From contig NZ_JBQHTG010000003.1 in NCBI RefSeq assembly GCF_052065835.1, forward strand, positions 310,001-374,000: a stretch of 64,000 bases of DNA, in the 5' to 3' direction. The translations under genes and the position numbers were made by a program. This document shows positions 1-8,723 of the stretch, piece after piece. Positions within the stretch are counted from its first letter, which is position 1, and each line of letters begins with the position of its first letter. The notes under the pieces were generated by a model. It worked only from the letters and a program-made list of their open reading frames with translations. It was not told the origin of the DNA and searched no databases. The stretch comes from Laedolimicola sp934402125. GTDB lineage: Bacteria; Bacillota; Clostridia; Lachnospirales; Lachnospiraceae.

Positions 1-1972
1 ACAGAAGTATTTCTCTCTGGAGGCTGCGCAGCGTGTACCGACGGTTGTCTCCAAGACGCTTTATAAGAACAGCCCTGTTTCCGACAGTCTGAACTTTACC
101 ATTACAGAATCTACCATCGAGATGCTGAAGTCAGACGAGTATATCGGAACAGAGGAAGGCCGGATTTATCTGGAGGTTCTGGAAGGCGAGAAAGAGGACA
201 GTTACACAGGAACAGAGACCACATTTAAGGACATCACGGCACAGGGACAGGGAACAGAGGGAGGCTTAAGGCTCTTTGAGAATACCGAAAAGGTAACTTA
301 TACCTACGATAGTACAAACGGCGGCGTATACCTGACACTTCCCGCCGATCCGGGCAACGTAGACAGCGGATATATACAGCCGGTACAGCTTCGGAATCTG
401 AAGCCAGGCAAGAAATATTATATCCGTCTGTACTATTACAAAAAAGACGCGGCAGGAAATTATCAGAAGGGATATTTCACAGACGGATCACAGATTAGTA
501 AGGGAGAATTGAACAGCTTCTATTATGACGAACTGGGTAATCGGAAGACAGACTCTAATTTCTGTATCTGTACCATCCAGTCCGATCATGTGAATATGGG
601 TATGATATCGATATCCGGCGCCAGCGAGCTGAAGGCTGAATATAAGATGACCGGTTACGGACAGCAGAGCCTGGAGGTAAACTATACAACGTCTGCGACA
701 GCCGGAATGCGATATGAACTGACGCTTCTGAAATCTGACGGAACAACGGAACTTGTCAAGAACGATGATTTGATGAAGATTTTGGGATATCAGCGTGATA
801 CGTCCAGGACGAAATATTATTGGGACTATGAAGGTAAGCAATGGCGTTCCGAAGCAGATGAGACCTATTACGAGCTGAGAGAATCGACTCTTACGGATAA
901 ACCTTATACCTACGGCTATTCCAATAAATCTATCTTTGCGTGGCTGGATGGTAACGGAAGCGTTATGAACGCACTTTCCAACGGCGGAAAAGGAGGCTCC
1001 TATATCTTAAGGGTTCAGGCCCGTTATGAGAACCCCCTGCTGAAGGTGAAGGATCCGACAGGTACTTCAAGTAATTATGTACCCATGTACATCTATACCA
1101 GAGATGGAAAACAGGAACCGATGGTTATGAAGGACACGGTCAAGTTCAGCGTGGCGGCAAAGGCCGATCCGACCATGACCCAGTCCAAGGTGCTTCTGAC
1201 GAAGAACCCGGAGGGTAATGTTGACGCTACGTTAAAGCTGTATGTGAGCGATCTTTCCTATCGTCTGGGCTTTTATGAGAAAGAAGGAGACGCGAATGCA
1301 GCCATGGGACAGTATGGCGTCCGGATCAAGTATCGGAATGGTGACGGCACAGGAGACTGGACCTATGTAGATAACAATCAGATTACAGTGGACGGTAGAG
1401 AGGGAAGCATGAAGTGGGGAGGTCGGTATCTGTATCTGACGGCAGGAAAACAGGCGACACTGCGGTTTACGGCACTCACCAATAGACAGTATGTGGTGGA
1501 GATCTGGGGTTATTCCCTGAATAACCCTTCAGCCGGCAATCAGTTGATTCTGGATTCCACAGGCGTGCTGGGTCTGAACCAGAGCCTGAATACCAGCAAC
1601 ATTGACGCGCCGCGAATCGAGGATTCCAAGGTAGAGCTTGATCAGGAAACCGGAGACTTTACGATTACTCTGTACAACGGTGCCAACCTGGAGAAGCTGA
1701 ATATGGCGTTGTTTACCATCTCAGGTTTCCACACAGACGGAACCCAGTGGCATGCTTCTTATACCTATGCGTTCAATGGCTTCACAGAGCTTCCGAAGGT
1801 AGGAGGAAGAACGAGACATCAGATCACCATTTCACTGAAGGATGTGCTGAAGAATCAGGCGAAGCAGGATGACGCAATCAATATTACGACCTATCTGAAT
1901 ATTGATAACAAAGAGGGTCTGACTGATATCGCAACCTATAACCTGGACAGTTATGAAATGCCGGAGTCATAG
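1..1972 (+). CDS. C-terminal part of a large surface protein with fibronectin III-like beta repeats (5' end outside window)
   Basis: The frame is open from the first bases of the window, with no start signal before the first ATG at 122, so this is the last ~656 residues of a longer protein. The sequence is rich in Tyr, Thr, Asn and Gly and alternates like beta-sandwich repeats. Segments such as LRNLKPGKKYYIRLYYY resemble fibronectin III strands and recur in style in the 3929-aa protein downstream. There is no C-terminal membrane helix or LPXTG motif. It ends 14 bases before the next start codon, so it belongs to the same operon as the rotary ATPase-like genes. An extracellular structural role is inferred. 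Confidence 0.8.
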   Translation, partial: QKYFSLEAAQRVPTVVSKTLYKNSPVSDSLNFTITESTIEMLKSDEYIGTEEGRIYLEVLEGEKEDSYTGTETTFKDITAQGQGTEGGLRLFENTEKVTYTYDSTNGGVYLTLPADPGNVDSGYIQPVQLRNLKPGKKYYIRLYYYKKDAAGNYQKGYFTDGSQISKGELNSFYYDELGNRKTDSNFCICTIQSDHVNMGMISISGASELKAEYKMTGYGQQSLEVNYTTSATAGMRYELTLLKSDGTTELVKNDDLMKILGYQRDTSRTKYYWDYEGKQWRSEADETYYELRESTLTDKPYTYGYSNKSIFAWLDGNGSVMNALSNGGKGGSYILRVQARYENPLLKVKDPTGTSSNYVPMYIYTRDGKQEPMVMKDTVKFSVAAKADPTMTQSKVLLTKNPEGNVDATLKLYVSDLSYRLGFYEKEGDANAAMGQYGVRIKYRNGDGTGDWTYVDNNQITVDGREGSMKWGGRYLYLTAGKQATLRFTALTNRQYVVEIWGYSLNNPSAGNQLILDSTGVLGLNQSLNTSNIDAPRIEDSKVELDQETGDFTITLYNGANLEKLNMALFTISGFHTDGTQWHASYTYAFNGFTELPKVGGRTRHQITISLKDVLKNQAKQDDAINITTYLNIDNKEGLTDIATYNLDSYEMPES

Positions 1973-1986
1973 AGGAGGAGTAAGAC

Positions 1987-3780
1987 ATGAGAAAATTAAG
2001 CGGAAAAGTGAAAGCCGCCATAGCAGTCTTTTCGGGACTGGTACTGCTGTGTATTGCAGTCATTGGCGCAGGCAGCATTTCCGTCATACAGGCGCAGGCA
2101 GCCAGCTATCCGCTGGCTGCGGGCAGCGTCATTTTCGACAATGCCAGAAGCGCAGTGGAACTGACGGAGGATTCCACCCTCCAGAAGCGGTGGAATACCG
2201 ATTATATTCTCCATATGGGAGAGAAGGAATATGACTGCGGTGAGAATACCGTAGCTTATTCCCAGAGCAACGGAGGCGTACAGATCTTCGGAGGCGGTTA
2301 TTATGTAGATGAAAGCGGCAATGTGATTATGCTGCAGAACTTTCATGAGATCGCCGATACAGCAACCACAGGCTTTTATAAGCTGACGGATACGGCCTTT
2401 GTGGTGACTGGAAAGGATATCCACACAGAGGATAATTCGGTGCAGACTTCGGATTACGCCTATGTAATCATGGACAAGGTAGGAAATGCCAGAGTCATGA
2501 ATCAGGACGTCAACCTGAAGGTGTTAAGCGGCAATAAGCTGCAGTGCGGTACCTTAAGCCTGGATGCAGGAGAGGGAACCCTGACCTTTGGCAACAATAC
2601 CATGACGCTGGCTTCGGTACAGAGTCTGGCCCGGTACACCTATTCCGATACAGGAGAAATCATTGAGATTGATGTCCGCGGCGGTAACGGAGGAACCGGC
2701 GGAGCCGGAGGAACCGGAGGAGCCGGAGGACTCGGAGGAACCGGCGGAGTCGGCGGCAACGGCGGAGTCGGCGGAGTCGGAGGAACCGGAGGAACCGGTG
2801 GAATGGGAGCGGCAGGAACCGGCGGAGCCGGCGGCATGACGGCAGAGCAGCTGGAGATCCTGTCCAATATGTTTATCCGCAGTACAGACAGCGGAAGAAC
2901 CTGGGCTACCATCAACTACAACCTGTATGATCCCTTCGGATATCTGGGAACTGCCATGGTGTGCGTATGGGAGGACGAGGGCGAAAGCGATATCTCCCAT
3001 ATTGAAAGCGATAAGATGAAGGTACAGACCGGGGAAGCCGGAGGCAATCAGCTTACCTTCTACGATCTGAAGCCGGATACCCGTTATTACGCCAATATCG
3101 GTTACACCGACAGCAATGGCGATTATCAGGAGCGGGATCAGATCAGCTTTACTACAAAGGAATACAGCTGCAGCGTGGCAATCAACACCATTCGCAATAA
3201 CAGCATCACCTATACAGTATGTCTGGATAAAGAGCTGGCAGATATGAAAGAGATTGCCATGGAGCTGCAGTATGATGATAAGGCAAACAGCGGCCCGACC
3301 ACAAAGGTTACAGCCGGCAACAGTATCTACCGGAGTATGCAGTCCCAGACGGGATATCAGTCAACCTTTGAGCCTTTGGACAGCGCAGCCATGTCCGGAG
3401 ATGACGCAGCCGGCACATTTACCATTGTGGTGACGGGAATCCTGACAGACGGATCCAAGCTGGAGCTGGCAAGAACTACGCTGAATAACCCGCTGAAGCC
3501 CACCGCAGAGACAACGGCGCTTCAGGATCTGCAGGATCAGATACGTTCCGTAGAGGCGGATCTGGAATCGGTAACCAATGAGAACAGCAGACTGAGACAG
3601 CAGGTAGAACAGCTGCAGGCAGCGGGAAGCACACCGGATACAGGCACACAGCCCGGAAGCGGTGAGACAGCCGGAAGCGGCGGGACTGCCACAGACCAGA
3701 GCAGCACCGGGGCGACACAGGACACCGCAGGGACGACACAGAGCACCGCAAGCGGTACAGCGGCAGAGACACAGCAGTAA
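1987..3780 (+). CDS. Membrane-anchored or secreted surface protein with (Gly-Gly-X)n tract
   Basis: 597 aa, start supported by GAGGAGG nine bases upstream. Residues ~8-33 form a hydrophobic signal or anchor ending AQAQA, so cleavage is possible. Residues ~35-225 form a beta domain that looks related to the membrane-proximal domains of the 238-aa and 3929-aa proteins of this operon. Residues ~231-285 are about 17 Gly-Gly-X triplets, compatible with polyglycine II helices. A fibronectin-like domain follows (~290-500, with the phrase FYDLKPDTRYYANIGY). The C-terminus is a short coiled coil (~505-540) and a Gly/Ser/Thr/Gln-rich tail with no membrane helix. It sits directly before the c-subunit gene. 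The function is unknown; a structural part of a surface assembly is inferred. Confidence 0.85.
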   Translation: MRKLSGKVKAAIAVFSGLVLLCIAVIGAGSISVIQAQAASYPLAAGSVIFDNARSAVELTEDSTLQKRWNTDYILHMGEKEYDCGENTVAYSQSNGGVQIFGGGYYVDESGNVIMLQNFHEIADTATTGFYKLTDTAFVVTGKDIHTEDNSVQTSDYAYVIMDKVGNARVMNQDVNLKVLSGNKLQCGTLSLDAGEGTLTFGNNTMTLASVQSLARYTYSDTGEIIEIDVRGGNGGTGGAGGTGGAGGLGGTGGVGGNGGVGGVGGTGGTGGMGAAGTGGAGGMTAEQLEILSNMFIRSTDSGRTWATINYNLYDPFGYLGTAMVCVWEDEGESDISHIESDKMKVQTGEAGGNQLTFYDLKPDTRYYANIGYTDSNGDYQERDQISFTTKEYSCSVAINTIRNNSITYTVCLDKELADMKEIAMELQYDDKANSGPTTKVTAGNSIYRSMQSQTGYQSTFEPLDSAAMSGDDAAGTFTIVVTGILTDGSKLELARTTLNNPLKPTAETTALQDLQDQIRSVEADLESVTNENSRLRQQVEQLQAAGSTPDTGTQPGSGETAGSGGTATDQSSTGATQDTAGTTQSTASGTAAETQQ

Positions 3781-3821
3781 GAAGATACAGACTACTGGGA
3801 AGATAGAAGGAGGAAAATATC

Positions 3822-4067
3822 ATGGAATCAGTTGTAGCGGCAACCATCAGTGCCATCGGCGTAATGCTGGGCCTGGCATTTTTAGGAGTGGGCATTGGCC
3901 TGGGAATCATGGGCTCCCGTGTAGCAGAAGCAGTGGGACGTAACCCGGAGACGAAAAGCGACGTCATTCAGGGCGTCATGATCGTGGCAATCGTGCTTGC
4001 CATTCTGCTCCTGGTACTGTTCGCGTTTGTGTTCATGCTGCTGTTCTTTAATCCGCTGACAGTATAG
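3822..4067 (+). CDS. F-type ATPase c-subunit homologue lacking the ion-binding carboxylate
   Basis: 81 aa, the usual length of a proteolipid c subunit. Helix 1 carries the Gly-every-second-residue packing motif (GVGIGLGIMG, residues 22-31). The cytosolic loop has the classical RNPE (40-43), which in true c subunits contacts gamma and epsilon. Helix 2 (~48-76) has no Asp or Glu at all. Counting from the loop arginine, the place of E. coli Asp61 is Ala60. The family forms rings whose carboxylate carries H+ or Na+. This one should still pack as a ring and hold the central stalk but cannot carry ions by the known mechanism. It is first in an atp-like order E-FH-A-G-D-C. Confidence 0.88.
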   Translation: MESVVAATISAIGVMLGLAFLGVGIGLGIMGSRVAEAVGRNPETKSDVIQGVMIVAIVLAILLLVLFAFVFMLLFFNPLTV

Positions 4068-4096
4068 AGTAAAACACAAAGCGGGAGGAGCAGGGT

Positions 4097-4891
4097 ATGG
4101 TAATACTTGTGTTGGCAGCGGTGCTGCTGGTAATGCTGGCGATGAACGGGCTGATTTTCTATATCTTACGCACAGCAGTCCGTACCACGGAGCATCAGGT
4201 CCGGGAGCATTTTTCCCGGGAGTTGACGGTCTTCGGGGATACGGTGGAGGAAAAACAGCGCCGGAGCATGGAGCTGGACAGTCAGATTTCCGATATGAAA
4301 AAAGAAGCGGACGATATGAAAGAGATTATCGACGTGCTGAAAAGCTCTCCCTTTTACAGACCGCATAAGAATAAGGGCGAGAAGCTGGCGCCCCTGGCCC
4401 ATTATGTAGATCGGAAATTCTTTGAAAATTATCGGACGGCAAAGGATCTGATGGCGGTTCTGGACAAAAAGGCCATCGTGGAAGAGGTTCAGAGACAGGT
4501 AAGCTATCATGGGGACAGAGCCCGTTACGCGCAGCTCTGCGACCTGATAGATACCCTGAATTTCGATACGGTATATCAGCTGGAAACGGTTCCGGCCGAG
4601 GAGCAGCTTCAGGTTCTGGACGAGACGCTGAAGAAGGAGCAGCATGAGTTGTTCCTGGAATATGTGAAGGGTCTGGAAAAACCGTTGAATTTCAGCGTAC
4701 TGTCTTTTCTGGACTGGCTGAGACTTCAGAGAAGCGAGGAAGACCCCACGTTGTATGTGTATACAGGAGAAAAGCAGGATAATCTGGATCACATGGCTTC
4801 CGACGTGAAGACCTGTTATGACGAGAATATCTGCGAGGGCGTACGTCTGGTATACCAGAATCAGGTTTATGACTACAGTATCTGCCGGTAA
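4097..4891 (+). CDS. Fused b-delta stator subunit homologue of an F1-like ATPase
   Basis: 264 aa. Residues ~2-25 are one membrane helix. Residues ~30-80 are a charged helical stretch like the b-subunit peripheral stalk. The remainder (~90-264) looks like the delta/OSCP fold, and its last 25 residues (ICEGVRLVYQNQVYDYSI) match the delta C-terminal pattern GGvrvrvgdkvyDgSi. Mycobacterial ATP synthases also fuse b and delta, so a fusion has precedent. The gene lies between c and alpha, exactly where atpF and atpH lie in a standard operon, and ends 10 bases before alpha. Expected role: tether alpha3beta3 to the membrane or to a membrane partner as the stator. The b-delta call rests on topology, position and the C-terminal motif. 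Confidence 0.75.
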   Translation: MVILVLAAVLLVMLAMNGLIFYILRTAVRTTEHQVREHFSRELTVFGDTVEEKQRRSMELDSQISDMKKEADDMKEIIDVLKSSPFYRPHKNKGEKLAPLAHYVDRKFFENYRTAKDLMAVLDKKAIVEEVQRQVSYHGDRARYAQLCDLIDTLNFDTVYQLETVPAEEQLQVLDETLKKEQHELFLEYVKGLEKPLNFSVLSFLDWLRLQRSEEDPTLYVYTGEKQDNLDHMASDVKTCYDENICEGVRLVYQNQVYDYSICR

Positions 4892-4901
4892 GGAGTAAAA
4901 A

Positions 4902-6224
4902 ATGAGTGATTATATTGCAAATTTGGTAAATGAAAAACTGCAGAGCATGAAGCGCATGGAAAATGTCTATGAGCAGGGAAAGGTAGCGAAGATCCGGGAT
5001 TATATCCTGGAGGTATCCGGTCTGGAGTCTGTAGGCTTTTATGATCGCGTCCTGATCTCCGGCAATTCCGTAGGTTATGTAACCGGTATCAGCCGTGACA
5101 GCGTAACCGTAGCTCTGGTAAAGAAAAATTCAGATATTTATGTGGGCGACGAGGTCGTAACCACGGGGGAGACCTTCAGCGCCCTGTATAGCCCCGAGTC
5201 CATCGGCCATGTGGCCGATATCTTCGGAACGGATCTGCTGATGGGCGAGCAGTTCGCGGATCTGGAAGAAATCCCCATCGAGACAGAGCCGATCTCCATC
5301 ATGGAGCGTGGTACGGTAAACCGTCCGCTTTATACGGGTATCGCGGGTATCGACCTGATCTATCCCATCGGCTTCGGACAGCGTCAGCTGATCATCGGAG
5401 ATAAGAAGACAGGCAAGACCCAGATTGCCCTGGATACCATCATGAACCAGAAGGGACGGGACGTGCTCTGTATCTATGTGGCTATCAATAAGCCCAAGAA
5501 AATGCTGAAGGAGCTCTATGAGGAGCTGGCTTCCCGGGGAGCCATGGACTATACCCTGGTGATGGCCACCTTCAACGACGACGAACCGCCCGTATCTTAT
5601 TTTACCCCCTATGCGGCCCTGTCTGTGGCAGAGAAGTATATGCGCGAGGAGAAGAAGGACGTGCTGGTCATCATCGACGACCTGAAGACCCATGCGGACT
5701 GCCATCGTGAGATCAGCCTTCTGGCAGGCAAGGTGCCGGGACGTGACGCGTATCCGCCCGATATCTTCTATACCCATTCCAGAATGCTGGAGAAGGGCTG
5801 TCAGCACAAGGACGGCGGATCCATCACCATTCTTCCCATCGTGGAGACCAGAGGCGGCGATATTACAGACTATATCTCCACCAATATCATTTCCATCACA
5901 GACGGACAGCTGGTGCTTTCCAGAAAGAGCTTCGAGGCAGGCGTAAAGCCGGCGATCAACTACGGCCTGTCCGTATCCCGTCTGGGCGGCGCGGTACAGG
6001 AGTCGGAGATGAAGCGTCTGGGCAGCCAGGTCCGCCGGGAATTCTTAAGCTATCTGGAGACCAAGGAGGTCTATCAGCTGGCCAATATCGAGGAAATGGG
6101 ACCGGAGATGCAGAAGCGCTTCGCCAAGGGACAGCAGTTCGAGGAGCGTCTGCAGCAGTATAAATTCTCACCCAGAAGCCGGGAAGAAATTCTCTCCATG
6201 TTCCGGGAAGTACTGAACAGTTAG
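4902..6224 (+). CDS. F1 ATPase alpha-subunit homologue
   Basis: 440 aa, against ~500 for a normal alpha subunit. The N-terminal barrel is ~20-95. The P-loop is GDKKTGKT at 166-173 (family: GDRQTGKT). Conserved alpha blocks follow: SRGAMDYT (~211-218), PGRDAYPPDIFYTHSRMLE (~279-297), ISITDGQ (330-336) and AINYGLSVSRLGG (351-363). Arg360 occupies the arginine-finger position that completes the catalytic site of the neighbouring beta subunit. The C-terminal helical domain is shortened. It keeps everything expected of a working alpha subunit in an alpha3beta3 ring. It is 18 bases from gamma, in the canonical A-G-D order. Confidence 0.93.
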   Translation: MSDYIANLVNEKLQSMKRMENVYEQGKVAKIRDYILEVSGLESVGFYDRVLISGNSVGYVTGISRDSVTVALVKKNSDIYVGDEVVTTGETFSALYSPESIGHVADIFGTDLLMGEQFADLEEIPIETEPISIMERGTVNRPLYTGIAGIDLIYPIGFGQRQLIIGDKKTGKTQIALDTIMNQKGRDVLCIYVAINKPKKMLKELYEELASRGAMDYTLVMATFNDDEPPVSYFTPYAALSVAEKYMREEKKDVLVIIDDLKTHADCHREISLLAGKVPGRDAYPPDIFYTHSRMLEKGCQHKDGGSITILPIVETRGGDITDYISTNIISITDGQLVLSRKSFEAGVKPAINYGLSVSRLGGAVQESEMKRLGSQVRREFLSYLETKEVYQLANIEEMGPEMQKRFAKGQQFEERLQQYKFSPRSREEILSMFREVLNS

Positions 6225-6242
6225 GCGAAGGAGTAGAGGCGC

Positions 6243-7034
6243 ATGAGTTTAAAAAACGTAGTAAAGGTTATGAATTTCCATGCCCTGCTCCGCGTAGATA
6301 AGTCCAGAAGGGCCGCAGCCAAATTCGGTCAGATGGAGCAGATGGTTATCGATATGCTGGATCAGATCATGAATAACCGGAACATCGCCCTGGATATGTC
6401 GGTGCTCAGGTTCCCCACCGACGCGCCGGCCCTGCACATCTATCTGGGCGGCGATATGGGCTTCTGCGGAAACCTGAATTCTCTGGTCAAGGGACGCTGC
6501 CAGGAGTACGAGAAGAACGGCGGCAGCGTGGAGCGGATCATCGTGGGTAAGAAGCTGAAGCGCTATGAGGATCCGTCCGTGATCCTGGAGATGAGCCGTG
6601 AGGAATACATGGAGGATCATCAGGCAATTCTGGATATTCTGGCCCAGGGTATCACACAGAAGCGGTATTCTGAGATCCGGCTGATTTACAATCATTACCG
6701 GAATGCTTCCGAGATTGATTTTGTGGATAAGGCAATCCTGCCGCTTCCCAAGGGACTCATCGGAGATCAGGCGTATCTGGATGACTTTGTCTGGGAGGGG
6801 GATCCCCAGGAAATGCTGCAGGATCTGCTGATTCTGTATCTGACCTATGAGCTGGAGATCGCAGGACATGTGTCAGCCGCGGCGGAGAATCTGACCCGTC
6901 AGAACGTGACCACGGAGTCCCTGAAACGGATCGACGAGCGGGAGGAAGAACAGCAGCGTGTAGAGCGGAAAGCCCGCAAGGCAGAGGAATTCGCCAAGGT
7001 TCTCGACAACTTTACAAGGCTGCGGAATTATTAG
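6243..7034 (+). CDS. F1 ATPase gamma-subunit (central stalk) homologue
   Basis: 263 aa, slightly shorter than the usual ~285. The N-terminal helix has basic residues (VDKSRRAAAKFGQMEQM). The Rossmann-like core has GGDMGFCGNLNSLV (~69-82), corresponding to the family SDRGLCGGLNSNV. The phrase IRLIYNHYRNASEIDFVDKAILPL matches the family pattern LVYNKFxNxxxQxPxxxxLLPL. The C-terminal helix is long and charged, as needed for a shaft inside alpha3beta3. Overall divergence from normal gamma is high, but motif order and operon position leave little doubt. Family role: the rotating shaft that links catalysis to the c-ring. Confidence 0.87.
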   Translation: MSLKNVVKVMNFHALLRVDKSRRAAAKFGQMEQMVIDMLDQIMNNRNIALDMSVLRFPTDAPALHIYLGGDMGFCGNLNSLVKGRCQEYEKNGGSVERIIVGKKLKRYEDPSVILEMSREEYMEDHQAILDILAQGITQKRYSEIRLIYNHYRNASEIDFVDKAILPLPKGLIGDQAYLDDFVWEGDPQEMLQDLLILYLTYELEIAGHVSAAAENLTRQNVTTESLKRIDEREEEQQRVERKARKAEEFAKVLDNFTRLRNY

Positions 7035-7053
7035 GCAGGGAAAGGATAAAAAA

Positions 7054-8415
7054 ATGAGTGAATGTGTCGGTAAAATCGTAGCGGTATCCGAGCTGAATGT
7101 ACAGATCCTGGTGGATCCGTCCAAAAAGGTAGAGCTTAGGGATATCCTCTATGTAGACTATAAAGGAAAAAGATATACCTTCGAGGCTGAGGAAGCGGAG
7201 CGGAGCGTCATTCATGCCCTTCCCTTCCAGAACATCGCGGGCCTTCGGAAAGGGCTGGACGTATGGAAGGCAGACAAGGGCCTGTCCATGCAGTACAACG
7301 ATGAGATTCTGGGCAAGGTCTTTGACGCTTACGGCCATCTGATTGACGATAATACCATTCAGGAGGAGAAGACCAGAGGCGTCTACGACCGGAAGCTGGA
7401 GCTGAAGGAGATCAATGTCAACGGCGGAAATCTGTGGACTGGAATCAAGGTGCTGGATTTCTTCGCTCCCATGCAGAAGGGCTACAAGATGGGCTTCCTG
7501 GGCGGCGCAGGCGTAGGCAAAACCGTCCTGATCAAGGAGCTGATCCACAACGTGTATACAGGACTGAATTCCAACTCCATCTTCGTCGGAGTCGGCGAGC
7601 GTTCCCGTGAGGGCCGCGAGCTTTACGACGAGATGAAGGAGGCGGGACTTCTGGATAAGATGACGGTCGTATTCGGACAGATGGGCGACAACTCCGCAGC
7701 CCGGAGCCGCGCGGTATTCTCCGGTCTGACGGCGGCCGAGTATCTCCGTGACGAGAAGGGACAGGACGTGCTTCTCTTCGTAGACAATATCTACCGTTAT
7801 GTACAGGCTATGTCCGAGATCAACGCGGAGCTGTCCCGTGTGCCTATCGAGAACGGTTATCCGGCCAATATCGAATCGGCGGTAAGCCAGGTGGAGGAGC
7901 GTATCAACTCCATTCCCAAGGGATCTATCACCTCCTTCCAGGCCATCTATATTCCGGCCGATGATCTGACAGACGCTGCAGTGCAGACCATTCAGTCCCA
8001 TCTGGACGGCCAGATCGTACTGGATCGTAAGGTGGCTGAGAAGGGTCTGTATCCGGCGGTAGACGTATTTAAGACAAGCTCCCGTATGGTGGACGTGGAG
8101 AAGGTAGGAGAGCGCCATTACAACCTGGTAGAGGCGGTTCTGAAGTATTACTCCCGTTACCGGGATCTGGAGGAAATCATCGCGGTTTTGGGTATCGAGG
8201 AGCTGTCCAGCCAGGATAAGAAAATCTTCTACCGGACCAGAAAGCTTCGGAATTACTTTACCCAGCCCATGTTCGTAGCAGAGCAGTTTACCGGTATCCC
8301 GGGACAGTTTGTGGCGATTGAGGACGTATTGAATGATGTGGAGAAGATTCTTACCGGCGTCTATGACGACGTGGACGAGGGAGAATTCTCCTATATCGGA
8401 AAAATTACCTTTTAA
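7054..8415 (+). CDS. F1 ATPase beta-subunit homologue (catalytic)
   Basis: 453 aa. The P-loop is GGAGVGKT (150-157). The catalytic glutamate and partner arginine are in GVGERSREG (E182, R183). Walker B is in LLFVDNIYRY, followed by ELSRVP. The blocks GSITSFQAIYIPADDLTDAA and LYPAVD match normal beta subunits closely. The torque loop, DELSEED in E. coli, reads EELSSQD within AVLGIEELSSQDK, and FVAEQFTGIPGQFV follows. All chemistry needed for ATP hydrolysis is present. It is the best conserved member of the set, which argues that the machine is still selected as an ATPase. Confidence 0.95.
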   Translation: MSECVGKIVAVSELNVQILVDPSKKVELRDILYVDYKGKRYTFEAEEAERSVIHALPFQNIAGLRKGLDVWKADKGLSMQYNDEILGKVFDAYGHLIDDNTIQEEKTRGVYDRKLELKEINVNGGNLWTGIKVLDFFAPMQKGYKMGFLGGAGVGKTVLIKELIHNVYTGLNSNSIFVGVGERSREGRELYDEMKEAGLLDKMTVVFGQMGDNSAARSRAVFSGLTAAEYLRDEKGQDVLLFVDNIYRYVQAMSEINAELSRVPIENGYPANIESAVSQVEERINSIPKGSITSFQAIYIPADDLTDAAVQTIQSHLDGQIVLDRKVAEKGLYPAVDVFKTSSRMVDVEKVGERHYNLVEAVLKYYSRYRDLEEIIAVLGIEELSSQDKKIFYRTRKLRNYFTQPMFVAEQFTGIPGQFVAIEDVLNDVEKILTGVYDDVDEGEFSYIGKITF

Positions 8416-8432
8416 GGACGAGGAGACAGGAT

Positions 8433-8723
8433 ATGGCGAAAAAGGAGACAGTCAGGCAGGAAGCAGTGATCCGGGTGCAGATCAGCAGTGTGGAAAACGG
8501 GCTGGAGGAATATTCTGAGGTCAGCTTTATCCGAATCAGGAGCAAGCGCTATACACTGCTCATTATGCGGGATTATATGCCCGTCATCGGCGAGATAGAG
8601 GGCGATATCACCATTTCCTGCAAGGAACGGGAGATAGAAAAAAAGGGAATTCACGGTTATTTTACCCATAACCACAATCATTTTTCACTGATGGTAGGAG
8701 GAACACAAGATGTTGCTGAATAA
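8433..8723 (+). CDS. F1 ATPase epsilon-subunit-like protein, beta-sandwich only
   Basis: 96 aa, against ~135 for normal epsilon. The pattern follows the epsilon N-terminal beta sandwich: YTLLIMRDYMPVIGEIEGDITI stands where the family has GELGILPGHAPLxTxLxxGxVxI, and IHGYFTHNHNHFSLMVGG where it has GGFxEVxxNxVTVLA. The C-terminal helical pair that inhibits ATP hydrolysis in bacterial enzymes is absent, which fits a dedicated ATPase. It follows beta, as atpC does. Its end overlaps the next gene by 14 bases, suggesting translational coupling. Sequence similarity is weak; position carries much of the call. Confidence 0.72.
   Translation: MAKKETVRQEAVIRVQISSVENGLEEYSEVSFIRIRSKRYTLLIMRDYMPVIGEIEGDITISCKEREIEKKGIHGYFTHNHNHFSLMVGGTQDVAE

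Noticed and set aside
2681..2842. Short G/C-rich repeats resembling a CRISPR or VNTR array
   Set aside because: The repeats are in-frame coding triplets for Gly-Gly-X with no spacers of constant length.
2640..2915. Proline-rich open frame on the minus strand
   Set aside because: It is the antisense shadow of the Gly-Gly-X tract and has no start signal.
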